This document shows positions 1 to 9,036 of a DNA stretch of 61,842 nt, one piece after another. The DNA comes from Hyphomicrobiales bacterium (GTDB lineage Bacteria > Pseudomonadota > Alphaproteobacteria > Rhizobiales > Rhizobiaceae), in assembly GCA_900472675.1 (NCBI GenBank), contig UCJA01000003.1, positions 1-61,842 on the forward strand, in the 5' to 3' direction. Below the pieces are notes generated by a model. That model worked only from the letters and a program-made list of their open reading frames with translations. It was not told the DNA's origin and did not search any database. The translations under genes were made by a program, and so were the position numbers. Each line of letters starts with the position of its first letter. The first letter of the stretch is position 1.

Positions 1-19
1 CCCGCCTTCTGGCACCCCC

Positions 20-901
20 TCACGCCTGGCCCGCCTCCCACCCCAGAATCGCCCGCTTGCGGGTCAGGCCCCAGTGGTAACCGGTGAGCGCGCCGTTCTT
101 GCCAAGCGCCCGGTGGCAGGGCACCACGAAGGAGATCGGGTTTGCCCCGATCGCCGCACCCACGGCCCGGCTTGCCGTCGGCTGGCCGATATCGCGGGCC
201 ACATGCGAATAGGTCACCGCCTTGCCAAACGGGATCTTCAAGAGGCTTTGCCACACCCGCACCTGAAAGTCGGTGCCTATCAAGACGACGTTGAGCGGCC
301 GGTCGCACGACCATTCTGCCCGGTCGAAGATGCGCCGGATAAACGGCGCCGTCGCCTCCTGGTCTTCCACGTAGCGGGCATTCGGCCAGCGCCGGGCCAT
401 GTCTTCGAAGGCAGCAAGCTCGCCGCCCGCATCGGCAAAGGCGAGACCCGCAAGGCCCCGCTCCGTCGCCATCACCAGCGCCCTGCCGAAGGGCGACGGA
501 TGGAACCCGTGGCGGATGGTGAGCCCTCCGCCCTTCGCCTTCCACTCGCCCGGCGACATGGCCTCATGGGTGACGAACAGGTCGTGCAGCCGCCCGGGCC
601 CGGACAGGCCAAGCTCATAGGCGGTTTCCAGAAGTGGCAGGCCTTCATGACCGAGCAGCCGCTTGGCATGGTCGAGCGTCACCGCCTGCAGGAAGGCCTT
701 CGGCGAAAGTCCCGCCCAGCGGCTGAACAGCTTCTGCAGCTGGGTCGGCGCCTGGCCGAGTTCGGCCGCGATCGCCTCAAGCGACGGCTGGTCGCGGTAG
801 TCGAGCGTGATCATCTCGATCACCCGCCGCACGGTCTCGTAGTCCGATCCGTCGGGGGTAATGTCGATGCCGGGTCCGGCCATCTGGGCAAGCGCATTCA
901 T
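20..901 (-). CDS. Ada-like AraC regulator / methylated-DNA cysteine methyltransferase
   Basis: Repairs O6-alkylguanine by transferring the alkyl group to its own cysteine and probably regulates transcription. In the 293-residue protein an AraC-type helix-turn-helix lies at about residues 25-115 and the methyltransferase domain follows, with the PCHR acceptor motif (Cys262). The N-terminal zinc/phosphotriester domain of E. coli Ada is absent, so methylphosphotriester sensing is not expected. I chose the ATG at 901 because AGGAG lies about 7 bases upstream; an ATG 45 bases further up lacks this. It is followed by nothing in the window. Family assignment is secure; the regulatory role is inferred from the HTH. 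Confidence 0.9.
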   Translation of the reverse strand: MNALAQMAGPGIDITPDGSDYETVRRVIEMITLDYRDQPSLEAIAAELGQAPTQLQKLFSRWAGLSPKAFLQAVTLDHAKRLLGHEGLPLLETAYELGLSGPGRLHDLFVTHEAMSPGEWKAKGGGLTIRHGFHPSPFGRALVMATERGLAGLAFADAGGELAAFEDMARRWPNARYVEDQEATAPFIRRIFDRAEWSCDRPLNVVLIGTDFQVRVWQSLLKIPFGKAVTYSHVARDIGQPTASRAVGAAIGANPISFVVPCHRALGKNGALTGYHWGLTRKRAILGWEAGQA

Positions 902-967
902 CGCGTTTCTCCTTTGCCCCATCAATGCACGGATCGCCCGGTGCAAACCACCCGAAACCGGACGCGC

Positions 968-1465
968 TCAGATCCGCCGCTTGACCGTCGCGAGCGCGCC
1001 GCGAAAGGCCCGGGCAAAACTCTCCCGGTCGTCCGGGTTGAGGAAGGAGCCGATATCGGTAAACCGCCCCTCGCCCGTCACATACATGGAGGTAATGCCG
1101 AACTCCTCATGGCGCTTCACCCGGAACCGCGCCCAGATGGGGTTGAACCGATGCTCCACCATCCGCCCGGCCGCCGAAAACTTGCGGATCGACAGGTCGG
1201 TGCGGGTCACCGTCACCTCCTCGCGCACCTTGCCGGAGCGATAGCTCATCTTCAGTGCGATATAGAGACCAAGGAAATCGAGGCCGAAGAAGAAGCCGAC
1301 GGGATAGGCGCCCGTTATAAGGAAGAAGCCGCCGTAGAGCAGGCATATGCCGCCGCACATCAGCAGCACCACGCGGAACCCGGTCTTGCCCAGAGACCTG
1401 TAGGGCGTCAGTTCTGCGGCAAAAACCGGCTTTTCATCGGAAAGGTCCACGTTGCTTTCCCTCAT
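968..1465 (-). CDS. DUF2244 family membrane protein
   Basis: A 165-residue inner-membrane protein. A short cytoplasmic N-terminus is followed by two adjacent hydrophobic helices (about residues 30-70) with a very short turn, then a soluble domain rich in basic and aromatic residues. This architecture and length match the DUF2244 family, whose function is unknown. It is divergent from nth with only 21 bases between start codons, so the two promoters must overlap or lie inside the coding regions. The order DUF2244-nth is, from memory, common in Rhizobiales. Confidence 0.8.
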   Translation of the reverse strand: MRESNVDLSDEKPVFAAELTPYRSLGKTGFRVVLLMCGGICLLYGGFFLITGAYPVGFFFGLDFLGLYIALKMSYRSGKVREEVTVTRTDLSIRKFSAAGRMVEHRFNPIWARFRVKRHEEFGITSMYVTGEGRFTDIGSFLNPDDRESFARAFRGALATVKRRI

Positions 1466-1486
1466 GAGGATTGCCTATAGAGGCGT

Positions 1487-2281
1487 ATGGCCATTGCGAA
1501 ACCAAGATCCAAAACCGGCGTTCCGAAAAAGTCAAATCCGGGTACGGCGCGCCGGCCGAAGCGCTACAAACCCCTCTATACGCGCGAGGAGATGGAAGAG
1601 ATCTTTCGTCGCTTCGCAGTCCAGCGGCCGGAGCCCCGCGGCGAGCTGGAACACGTCAATCCCTTCACCCTCGTCGTGGCGGTCGCGCTGTCTGCCCAGG
1701 CAACCGACGCCGGCGTCAACAAGGCGACGCGCGCCCTCTTCAAGCTGGCCGATACGCCGGAAAAAATGCTGGCGCTCGGCGAAGACGGCGTCATTCAGCA
1801 CATCCGCACCATCGGCCTCTACCGCAACAAGGCCAAGAACGTCATCGCGCTTTGCCGCATGCTGATCGACGAGTTCGCAAGCGAGGTGCCGAAAACCCGC
1901 GAGGAACTGGTGCGCCTGCCGGGCGTCGGCCGCAAGACCGCCAATGTGGTGATGTCCATGGCCTTCGGCATCCCGACGCTCGCGGTCGATACCCACGTTT
2001 TCCGCATCGGCAACCGCTGCCTGATGGCGCCGGGCAAGACGCCGGACGAGGTGGAAGAGCAGTTCCTCAAGGTCATCCCCGAGCCCTACCTCTTCCACGC
2101 CCACCACTGGCTGATCCTGCACGGCCGCTACACCTGCAAGGCCCGCCGGCCGGAATGCGAACACTGCATTATCGCCGATCTCTGTCGGTCGCCCGAAAAG
2201 AGCTGCGACGTGCCGGCACCCCTGGTCGAGCTACCGCCCCAGAGCCTTGGTGGCGATGCGGTTGTCCCCGAGAACGAATGA
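1487..2281 (+). CDS. nth: Endonuclease III (DNA glycosylase/AP lyase)
   Basis: Base-excision repair enzyme that removes oxidised pyrimidines and cleaves the abasic site. The 264-residue protein has a helix-hairpin-helix LPGVGRK at 144-150 with catalytic Lys150, the catalytic Asp168 (VDTH) and a [4Fe-4S] cluster loop Cys217-x6-Cys224-x2-Cys227-x5-Cys233. A basic N-terminal extension of about 25 residues precedes the core, as is usual in rhizobia. GAGG lies just before the ATG. The 3' end overlaps the convergent EI24 gene by 51 bases. Confidence 0.97.
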   Translation: MAIAKPRSKTGVPKKSNPGTARRPKRYKPLYTREEMEEIFRRFAVQRPEPRGELEHVNPFTLVVAVALSAQATDAGVNKATRALFKLADTPEKMLALGEDGVIQHIRTIGLYRNKAKNVIALCRMLIDEFASEVPKTREELVRLPGVGRKTANVVMSMAFGIPTLAVDTHVFRIGNRCLMAPGKTPDEVEEQFLKVIPEPYLFHAHHWLILHGRYTCKARRPECEHCIIADLCRSPEKSCDVPAPLVELPPQSLGGDAVVPENE

Positions 2282-2992
2282 CGGGTCGCGCCGGCTGAGC
2301 TTCTTGTGCAGATGTACCATCAGCCCGGCCGCAAACAGCGGCGTCAGCAGGTTGATGATCGGGATGGCAAGGAAGCCGGCAATCAGCAGGCCAGCCGTAA
2401 ACACGGTGCCGCGGTGTCTCGAGCGGAAGGCGCGTGCCTCGGGCGGCGTGCGGAACCGCATGGCCGCAAACTCGAAAAACTCCCGCCCCAGCAGGTAGCC
2501 GTTCACCAGGAAGAAGGCGACCAGGTTGACGCCGGGGATGAACAGCATGAACAGGGCGATGATATTGCCGAGGATCACCACGCCGAGAAACTGGATTGAG
2601 CCGAGAATGGCCTGGCCGAGCGGCATGGCCGTGCCCGCCGTTTCCGTCGGATAATCCCGCTTCTCCACCACCTCCGCCACGTCGTCGAGAAACAGGCCGG
2701 CGATCAGCGCGGTAATCGGCGCAATCAGCAGCGCCAGCACCAGTGCCAGCCCCAACCCGGCCAGAATGGCCGCGATCAGCGTCAGCCATCCGGTCCAGGC
2801 CGCAACGTCGCCCGGTACGGTCGGCAGGAAGGCGGCAAACCATGGCCAGAGATAGAGAATGAAGACTTCCCGAAGCGCAAACCACAGCGCGCCGAGAACA
2901 AGCAGCGTCAGCCCGATCGTCTTCCAGAAGACGGCGCGGGTTTCCGGTGCAAACAGATTGAGAAGGGACAGGCGTGCGGCGTCGAGGATCAT
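2231..2992 (-). CDS. EI24 domain (CysZ-like) membrane protein
   Basis: A 253-residue polytopic membrane protein with four or more hydrophobic helices and the layout of the EI24/CysZ family, some members of which import sulfate. No cysteine-biosynthesis genes are nearby, so sulfate transport is only a family-level guess. The start at 2992 is chosen because GGAG sits about 9 bases upstream and the protein then begins with MILDAARLSLLNLF. A longer reading frame to 3190 has a non-membrane-like leader and overlaps the next gene. The 3' end overlaps nth tail to tail. Confidence 0.8.
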   Translation of the reverse strand: MILDAARLSLLNLFAPETRAVFWKTIGLTLLVLGALWFALREVFILYLWPWFAAFLPTVPGDVAAWTGWLTLIAAILAGLGLALVLALLIAPITALIAGLFLDDVAEVVEKRDYPTETAGTAMPLGQAILGSIQFLGVVILGNIIALFMLFIPGVNLVAFFLVNGYLLGREFFEFAAMRFRTPPEARAFRSRHRGTVFTAGLLIAGFLAIPIINLLTPLFAAGLMVHLHKKLSRRDPSFVLGDNRIATKALGR

Positions 2993-3080
2993 CGGCGTCT
3001 CCAAAGGAACCGCGAACATGTAGGCACTCGCACCGGGTCCGGCAAGCGGCCAAGCCGCGCCCTTAGGCGTCATCATCCCG

Positions 3081-4205
3081 TTGTCACACAATTCGAATAG
3101 GCAGCAGGTCACCCCCCCGCGCGGAACCGTCTTGACCCAGAAGCCACCCAGAATCCTGATCGTCGGCGCCGGCATGTTCGGGTCTGCCATGGCCTATCAT
3201 CTGGCCATTGGCGATGCCGATGTCGTGCTGCTGGAAGCCGGCCCCGCTCCCGGCTGTGGCGTCACCGGCCGCGCCTTCGGCTGGATCAACGTCATCAACC
3301 GCCCGCCCCAGCACCCGGGCTACGCCCTCCTCAAGGCGGGCTTCGATGCCTACCGCGATCCCCTTGTCGTGCCGCCGCAAATGCTCGAAGGCGCCCGGTC
3401 CGGTTCGCTGATCTGGCACGCGACCGCTGGGGAGACGGAAGACTTCGGCCTCTCGCATCAAAGGGCCGGCGAAGCGGTGGAACTGCTGGACCGCCAGGCA
3501 CTTGCGAAACTGGAACCTTGCCTGCGCAACCCGCCGGAACTTGCCGTGCTGTCGCGGAACGATCTGGCGCTCGACCCGGCGCGGCTGGCAAGGGCGTTCA
3601 CCGATGCCGCGGTCCGTGCGGGTGCCACGGTCGTCTTCGGACAGGATGTCGTGGGCGTCGAGCAGGTCGATGGCCGCCCGGTGCTCCGCTCTGAGAAGGG
3701 CGAGGCGATGGTGGCAGATGTGGTCGTGCTGGCGGCAGGCAGCGGAACCGGAAAGCTGATGCAGGCGCTGGGCATGGATATCGGCGTGCGCACCGCGCCG
3801 GCCCTGCTGCTGCGCTATGCCTGCAGCACCCCTGTGACAAGCCGCATCCTGCGCATGCCGCGGCTGGAACTGCGTCAGGCGGCCGACCACACACTTGTCG
3901 TGGCCGCCTCCTTTGTCGATGACGGCAGTGACGACCTGCCGCGCCGATTAGGCGAAGCCCGCCTTGCGGTGATGCGCGACGAGCTCGATCTGCCGGAGGG
4001 GGTGACGCTGCTGAGTGCTGAGGTCGGCCAGCGACCGACCTTCGATGACGACCTGCCGCGACTGGGCTTTGCCTCGCAGACCCGTGGCATCTACCTGGCT
4101 GTTGGCCATCCCGGCGTCATCCTGGCGCCCCTGTTCGGCAAACTCGCCGCCGACGAAATATTGCAGGGGAAACCGACGGGCCTCGCCGCAATCCCAACAG
4201 CGTAA
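3081..4205 (+). CDS. FAD-dependent oxidoreductase (DAO family)
   Basis: Glycine/D-amino-acid-oxidase-type flavoenzyme. The N-terminal Rossmann motif GAGMFGSA follows a beta strand (ILIVG) and is followed by an acidic residue at the end of the second strand (LLEAG), which binds the FAD ribose. The C-terminal part (AVGHPGVILAPLFGKLAADE) is typical of DAO proteins. The substrate cannot be deduced. The start is uncertain: no ATG precedes the FAD motif, and TTG codons at 3081 and 3132 are both possible. The latter gives a more usual N-terminus. It is divergent from the EI24 gene. Confidence 0.8.
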   Translation: MSHNSNRQQVTPPRGTVLTQKPPRILIVGAGMFGSAMAYHLAIGDADVVLLEAGPAPGCGVTGRAFGWINVINRPPQHPGYALLKAGFDAYRDPLVVPPQMLEGARSGSLIWHATAGETEDFGLSHQRAGEAVELLDRQALAKLEPCLRNPPELAVLSRNDLALDPARLARAFTDAAVRAGATVVFGQDVVGVEQVDGRPVLRSEKGEAMVADVVVLAAGSGTGKLMQALGMDIGVRTAPALLLRYACSTPVTSRILRMPRLELRQAADHTLVVAASFVDDGSDDLPRRLGEARLAVMRDELDLPEGVTLLSAEVGQRPTFDDDLPRLGFASQTRGIYLAVGHPGVILAPLFGKLAADEILQGKPTGLAAIPTA

Positions 4206-4235
4206 AAAAGCCCTCCGCCAGATGGCGAAGGGCTC
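4203..4235 (-). terminator. Intrinsic terminator for the Gly-rich repeat protein gene
   Basis: Read on the minus strand, a GC-rich stem (AGCCCT-CGCCA / TGGCG-AGGGCT with small bulges) is followed by six T residues. It lies 25 bases past the stop codon at 4260. It also overlaps the end of the + strand oxidoreductase, so it separates two convergent genes; on the + strand it lacks a T tail. Confidence 0.75.
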
Positions 4236-4259
4236 TCTGATGGCAAGATCCGTCGCGGT

Positions 4260-5012
4260 CTAGCGCGACGCCGACATCCGCAGCAGGCGACAGAGGCTGA
4301 CAAGCCCCTCGTCGTACGAGCCGGAACCGATGGAGTTGCAGCGCTTCACCATCTGGCGGCGCTCGCTGGGCGACATGTCCCGCAGGGCCTGCGTCTGCGT
4401 CGGTGTCAGGCCCTTGCCGGGTACGCTGCCCGTTCCTGTTCCCGTTCCGGGGCCAGTGCCAGTGCCAGTGCCTGTACCCGTTCCAGGGCCGGTCACACCA
4501 CCCGTTCCGCCGCCAACCCCGACGCCAACACCCACATCCACGCCGGTTCCGCCGCCAACACCAACTCCGACGCCCGCGCCGATACCCCCGGTTCCTCCAA
4601 CCGAAGCACCGACGCCTGCATTGACGCCACGGCTGCCGCCGACGGAAGCACCGACACCTGCATTGACGCCGCGGCTTCCTCCGACTGAGGCTCCGACACC
4701 CGCGTTGACGCCGCGGCTTCCTCCAACCGAGGCCCCGACACCTGTGTTGACGCCGCGGCTGCCACCGACGGAGGCACCAACGCCCGCATTCACGCCACGG
4801 CTTCCTCCAGCCGATGCTCCGACGCCTGCATTGACCCCGCGGCTGCCGCCGACGGAGGCACCGACGCCCAGGCCATCACGGCCGACGCCGACGCCTGCGC
4901 TGATGCCGCGGGAACCGCCCACCGAAACACCGAAATCCCGTGCCTCAACGGCCTGCCCCGCCAAAACCAGGATAGCGACGCTTGCAGCAATAAGTTTGTG
5001 AGATTGATACAT
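4260..5012 (-). CDS. Secreted Gly-rich tandem-repeat protein
   Basis: A 250-residue exported protein. A signal peptide (residues 1-24, probable cleavage VEA|RD) is followed by about 160 residues of low-complexity Gly/Val/Ser sequence. This contains six near-identical 14-residue units (GVGASVGGSRGVNA) and then GVGVGVGGGTG and GTGTGPG stretches. The last 47 residues form a compact non-repetitive tail (SPSERRQMVKRC...SLCRLLRMS) with two cysteines. GGAGGA lies 5 bases before the ATG at 5012. The function is unknown; the repeat region could be an extended surface or matrix segment and the tail an anchoring domain. It is monocistronic with its own terminator. Confidence 0.8.
   Translation of the reverse strand: MYQSHKLIAASVAILVLAGQAVEARDFGVSVGGSRGISAGVGVGRDGLGVGASVGGSRGVNAGVGASAGGSRGVNAGVGASVGGSRGVNTGVGASVGGSRGVNAGVGASVGGSRGVNAGVGASVGGSRGVNAGVGASVGGTGGIGAGVGVGVGGGTGVDVGVGVGVGGGTGGVTGPGTGTGTGTGTGPGTGTGTGSVPGKGLTPTQTQALRDMSPSERRQMVKRCNSIGSGSYDEGLVSLCRLLRMSASR
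4600..4866 (-). repeat. 42-bp tandem repeats inside the Gly-rich protein gene
   Basis: Six consecutive 42-base units encode the 14-residue repeat. Most changes between copies are synonymous, which points to selection on the peptide together with recent unit turnover. Such in-frame repeats commonly change copy number by slippage or recombination. Confidence 0.85.
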
Positions 5013-5173
5013 GACTTCCTCCCATGGTTGATCACACAAGACTAACGGTCAGCCGAGGAGGTTTGGTTCAGTATTTTCTAAAGTAGCGTTTTCTATCGTA
5101 AACAGGGAATGACGATCGGCGGTTTCGCCCTAAAATCTGTTCCGGCACGACACATGCGGCGCAACTGTCGGCC

Positions 5174-6754
5174 TCAACCGATCGCCCGCAACTCCTCGCG
5201 GTGGCGCAGCATGGCGAGAAAACGCCGGTAGTCCCGGTCGTAGAGCGGCATCCGGGATGGGTCCGGCAGATGCTCCGTCTCGCCGCCGTCCATGGCGCGG
5301 CCGGCCGACGCCAGGTCCGCATGCAGGCCACCGGCCACCGCCGCGGTCATCGCCGTGCCGAGCAGCACCGCGTCCCGCGTCTGCGGAACCAGCACCCGGC
5401 AGCCCGTGACATCCGCATAGAGCTCGATCAGCAGCGGGTTGTTCACATGCCCGCCCGTCACATGCAGGTTGCTGAACGCGTAACCATAGCCAGCCATGGT
5501 CTCCAGGATGTGGCGGATGCCGAGCGCCACGGAGACGCAGCATCGCCAGTAGAGCCGGCAGAGCCCGTCGAAAGAAGTGTCGAGCGTCAGGCCGCTGATC
5601 ACGCCGGTCGCATGGGGATCGGCAAGCGGCGAGCGGTTGCCGTGGAAATCCGGCAAGATGTTGATCTCCGGCGAGAGATCCGGCCCTTCCAGCGCCCGCA
5701 GCGCCGCAATCCGCGCTATCACCCGCGCATGCAGTTCGATGGTCGGCTCGCCGCCGCTCGCATGCATCCGCACCATATGGTCGAGCAGCGCGCCAGTCGC
5801 GGATTGCCCGCCTTCCACCAGCCAGTGGCCGGGCAGCACCGCTTCGTAATAGGGGCCCCAGAGGCTGCGGCCGGGCTTGGCTTCCTGCGCGAAGGCAACG
5901 ATGCAGCTCGACGTGCCACCGATCAGCGCCACGCTGGTTTCGAGCCCCGCACCGCCTGCGGCACCGCTGAGCACGCCGAACGCTCCCGCATAGGCATCGA
6001 TCAGCCCGGGCGCCACCGCCACCCCCTCGTCGAGGCCGAGCGCCAGCGCCGCGGCCGGAGACAAAAGCCCGATGCGTGTGCCGGCGCCGGCTGTCTCTTG
6101 CGGCAGGCCGCCCTTTTCCAGAAGATCGTCGAGCCCCGCCAGCCGCAGAAACTCGTCGCTCCAGCTGCTCGTCTCGTGCGACAGATAATTCCACTTGGCC
6201 GTCAGCGTGCAACGCGATCGCTGCGCTGAACCGGTGGCCTTCCAGGTCAGGAAGTCAGCGAGATCGAAGAAATAGCCGGCCTTCTCCCAGCTCTGCGGCA
6301 GGTGCTTCTTCAGCCAGGCAAGCTTGGGCATTTCCATTTCGGGCGATAGCGATCCGCCGGAAAACTGCAGCACCTTATGCTGCGTCGCAGACAGATGGTC
6401 CGCCTCGCGGATCGCCCGATGGTCGAGCCAGACGATGGTATCCTGGTTCGACCGGCCCGTGGTGGAAACGGAAAGCGGTGCGCCATCCGCATCCCGGGCC
6501 ACAAGCGAGCAGGTCGCGTCGAAGCCGATCGCAGCGATGCGCGAGGCCGGTATTCCGGCCTCGGAAAGCGCTTCGCGCACGCAGGCGCAGACCGCCGCCC
6601 AGATCTCCTCGGAATCATGCTCCGCATGGTTTTCCTTCGGCCGGAACATCGCAATCTGGCGTTTCGTCTTGGCGAGAAGCTGGCCATCGCGGTCGAAAAC
6701 GCCGGCCCGGGCGCTGCCCGTCCCGACATCGACCGCAACGAGATGATCACGCAT
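5174..6754 (-). CDS. FGGY-family carbohydrate kinase (pentulose kinase type)
   Basis: ATP-dependent sugar kinase, 526 residues. The N-terminal phosphate loop VAVDVGTGSARAGVFD and the mid-C-terminal FHGNRSP signature (near residue 370) are typical of the ribulokinase-like branch of FGGY kinases. The second ATP-binding segment is GYGYAFSNLHVTGGH. As the last gene of the polyol operon it would phosphorylate the ketose made by polyol oxidation; D-ribulose or D-xylulose are the likeliest substrates by family and context. It starts 56 bases after the HAD gene. Confidence 0.88.
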   Translation of the reverse strand: MRDHLVAVDVGTGSARAGVFDRDGQLLAKTKRQIAMFRPKENHAEHDSEEIWAAVCACVREALSEAGIPASRIAAIGFDATCSLVARDADGAPLSVSTTGRSNQDTIVWLDHRAIREADHLSATQHKVLQFSGGSLSPEMEMPKLAWLKKHLPQSWEKAGYFFDLADFLTWKATGSAQRSRCTLTAKWNYLSHETSSWSDEFLRLAGLDDLLEKGGLPQETAGAGTRIGLLSPAAALALGLDEGVAVAPGLIDAYAGAFGVLSGAAGGAGLETSVALIGGTSSCIVAFAQEAKPGRSLWGPYYEAVLPGHWLVEGGQSATGALLDHMVRMHASGGEPTIELHARVIARIAALRALEGPDLSPEINILPDFHGNRSPLADPHATGVISGLTLDTSFDGLCRLYWRCCVSVALGIRHILETMAGYGYAFSNLHVTGGHVNNPLLIELYADVTGCRVLVPQTRDAVLLGTAMTAAVAGGLHADLASAGRAMDGGETEHLPDPSRMPLYDRDYRRFLAMLRHREELRAIG

Positions 6755-6810
6755 CCGGATATGTTTCCCCCGCCCTCATCCGCTTCCCACCGCCGCCCGC
6801 TGCCTGCCTG

Positions 6811-7530
6811 TTACCACGAGCCTGCGGGAGGAACGCTGCCGCGGCCCTCGAAATGTTTTCGGACAAGGTGGAGCAAATCCGCCATCGCGTCAAATTCGGC
6901 GTCCGGCGACAGCGCTGCAACCTGCGCGCGGTAGCCGGGAACGGCGGCATGCGATGCGCCGACAAAGGCGAACACCGCCATGCCAGCCCGGTGCGCCGCC
7001 TCGATCCCGGCCGGACTGTCCTCAATCACCACGCAATGTTCCGGCGCAACGCCCATTTGCGAGGCCGCATGCAGGAAGAGGTCGGGCGCCGGCTTGCCGT
7101 TCTTGACCATGCTGGCCGAGAAGATATGCGGCTCGAACTTGTCGATCAGCCCGGTCAGCGACAGCGATAGCCGGATCCGTTCCGGCTGGCTGGAGGAAGC
7201 GACGCAGCGGCGCAACGGCAGCGCGTCCAGCGCTGCAGCGATCCCCATCACCGGCTGCAGCTCGCTGCGGAACCGCTGGTAAAGGTCATGCCGCATGTCA
7301 TCCAGGAAGGCCGCATCCGCCTCGATGCCGAATTCCTCGCGCATGGCCGTAGTGACGGTCGCAAGGCTGCGGCCGAGAAAGCGGCGGTAGGCCTCGTCTT
7401 CGTCCATGGCAACGCCCTTGCGCCGCAGCGCATCCACCAGCACCCGCACCGAGACCGGCTCGCTGTCCACCAGCACGCCGTCGCAGTCGAAGATCACCAG
7501 GGGGCCGGTCATCGAGGTCACCACCGTCAC
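6811..7530 (-). CDS. HAD-superfamily phosphatase
   Basis: A haloacid dehalogenase subfamily IA hydrolase. Motif I is FDCDGVLVDSE (nucleophile Asp15, acid/base Asp17), the cap domain follows, and motif III/IV lies around KPAPDLFLHAA and VIEDSPAGIEAA. Family members near polyol transporters usually dephosphorylate small sugar or polyol phosphates. The GTG at 7530 and an ATG at 7512 are both possible starts; neither has a strong ribosome site. It lies 3 bases after mtlK, so translational coupling is likely. Confidence 0.88.
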   Translation of the reverse strand: MTVVTSMTGPLVIFDCDGVLVDSEPVSVRVLVDALRRKGVAMDEDEAYRRFLGRSLATVTTAMREEFGIEADAAFLDDMRHDLYQRFRSELQPVMGIAAALDALPLRRCVASSSQPERIRLSLSLTGLIDKFEPHIFSASMVKNGKPAPDLFLHAASQMGVAPEHCVVIEDSPAGIEAAHRAGMAVFAFVGASHAAVPGYRAQVAALSPDAEFDAMADLLHLVRKHFEGRGSVPPAGSW

Positions 7531-7533
7531 CCG

Positions 7534-9015
7534 CTACTGGACCAGCTTGTCGGCAAGATAAAGCTCCAGCGTCTTGGCCGTGCCTTCGCTCCAAAGCGTC
7601 TTCAGGGCATGCGCGAACCGCTCCCGGAAAATCTCCGAGCCGGACACTTCGCCAAAGATCTCGTCAAACGCCAGGAAGGCAGCCGGATCGTCCTTGGCCT
7701 TCAGCGCCGCCGCCTGCAGATTGTCGGCGCTCGCATCGTTGAACACGATCTTGCGGCCACTGTCGGATGTGCCGGCGAAATAGCGGCACCACAGCGCCGA
7801 AACCAGCGCCAGGCCCGTCACGTCCAGGCCCTGCGCCAGCCGGTCGCGTGTCGAGGGCAGGATGAACTTGGGCTGGCGGTTGGAACCGTCCTGCGCCAGC
7901 CGGGGAATAGTGTCGCCGATCTTCGGGTTGAGAAAGCGCCGTTCGATCAGGTCGAAATACTCGTCGAGGCTGGTGTCGGGCACCGGCGGCACGATCGGTA
8001 TGATCTCTTCCTTCTCGAGCTTGGCAAGGAAAGCGCGGATCAGCGGATGCTCCATCGCCTCATGCACGAAGTGGATGTCGAGAAGCTCACCCGGATAGGC
8101 GATGGTCGCATGGCCGCCGTTGAGAATGCGGATCTTCATCAGCTCGTAGGGCGCCACGTCGTCCACGAACTGCACGCCGACCTCTTCCAGCGCCGGGCGG
8201 CCAGAGGTGAACTTGTCCTCCATCACCCACTGCTTGAACTCTTCGCAGAACACCGGCCAGTTGTCGTCGATGCCGAAGTCATTGCGCAGGATGTCGACTT
8301 CGCGCTGGCCGGTTGCCGGCGTGATGCGGTCGACCATCGAATTCGGGAAAGAGACGTTCTGCTCGATCCACTGCGCAAACGCCGGGTCCGAGAGCTTGGC
8401 GAGACCGACAACCGTGTGTTCGGTGACATGGCCGTTGCCCGGAATGTTGTCGCAGGACATCACCGTGAAGGGCGCAAGACCACGGTCGCGCCGCAGCTTC
8501 AGGCCGGCGATGATCAGCCCGAACACCGTCTTCGGTGCGTCAAGGTTCCTGGCATCTTCCACCATCGCCGGATGGGCAGGGTTGAAGTGCCCGGAGGCGT
8601 CGATGAAATAGCCGCCCTCGGTGATCGTCATCGAGACGATACGGGTGGCCGGATCCGCCAGCGTCTCGATCAGCGTTGCCTTGTCGTCCGGCGCGATCAC
8701 GTCGATCATCGGCGCGGTGACGCGGGCAGCCGTCTTGTTGTTGTCCTGCTCAACAACCGTGGTCAGGTAATCCTGCGCCTTCAGCTTCTCGCGCATCGCC
8801 GCGTCGGAGGGCAGAACGCCTGCCCCGATGATTGCCCAGTCATGACCCTTGCCCGTGTTGAACAGGTCGTCAAGGTAGACGGCCTGGTGGGCGCGGTGGA
8901 AATTGCCCACGCCGAAATGCACGATGCCGGCGGTCAGCGTCTTCGGGTCATAGCCGGGAACGGCGGCTGTTGCGGCGGCGTCCTTAAGGGTCGCCAGCGA
9001 AAGCTTCAACGTCAT
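7534..9015 (-). CDS. mtlK: Mannitol 2-dehydrogenase (long-chain polyol dehydrogenase)
   Basis: NAD-dependent oxidation of mannitol, and often arabitol or sorbitol, to the ketose. The 493-residue length and the motifs HFGVGNFHRAHQAVY near the N-terminus (nucleotide binding), GYFIDASG and the GGHATIAYPGELL segment identify the family. It sits between the ABC ATPase and the HAD/FGGY genes, matching the gene order of the Rhizobiaceae smoEFGK-mtlK loci, except that the usual short-chain sorbitol dehydrogenase (smoS) is missing. Confidence 0.93.
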   Translation of the reverse strand: MTLKLSLATLKDAAATAAVPGYDPKTLTAGIVHFGVGNFHRAHQAVYLDDLFNTGKGHDWAIIGAGVLPSDAAMREKLKAQDYLTTVVEQDNNKTAARVTAPMIDVIAPDDKATLIETLADPATRIVSMTITEGGYFIDASGHFNPAHPAMVEDARNLDAPKTVFGLIIAGLKLRRDRGLAPFTVMSCDNIPGNGHVTEHTVVGLAKLSDPAFAQWIEQNVSFPNSMVDRITPATGQREVDILRNDFGIDDNWPVFCEEFKQWVMEDKFTSGRPALEEVGVQFVDDVAPYELMKIRILNGGHATIAYPGELLDIHFVHEAMEHPLIRAFLAKLEKEEIIPIVPPVPDTSLDEYFDLIERRFLNPKIGDTIPRLAQDGSNRQPKFILPSTRDRLAQGLDVTGLALVSALWCRYFAGTSDSGRKIVFNDASADNLQAAALKAKDDPAAFLAFDEIFGEVSGSEIFRERFAHALKTLWSEGTAKTLELYLADKLVQ

Positions 9016-9036
9016 GTCTTTTACTCCAGTATTCGC

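Noticed and set aside
4330..5001. Pro-rich open frame opposite the Gly-rich repeat protein
   Set aside because: Gly codons read as Pro on the other strand. The signal peptide, ribosome site and terminator all support the minus-strand gene.
5026..5055. EcfG-like promoter before the Gly-rich protein gene (TGAAC, CGTT)
   Set aside because: The spacer is 18 bases and the first base of GGAAC differs, so it falls outside the consensus seen at the other sites.
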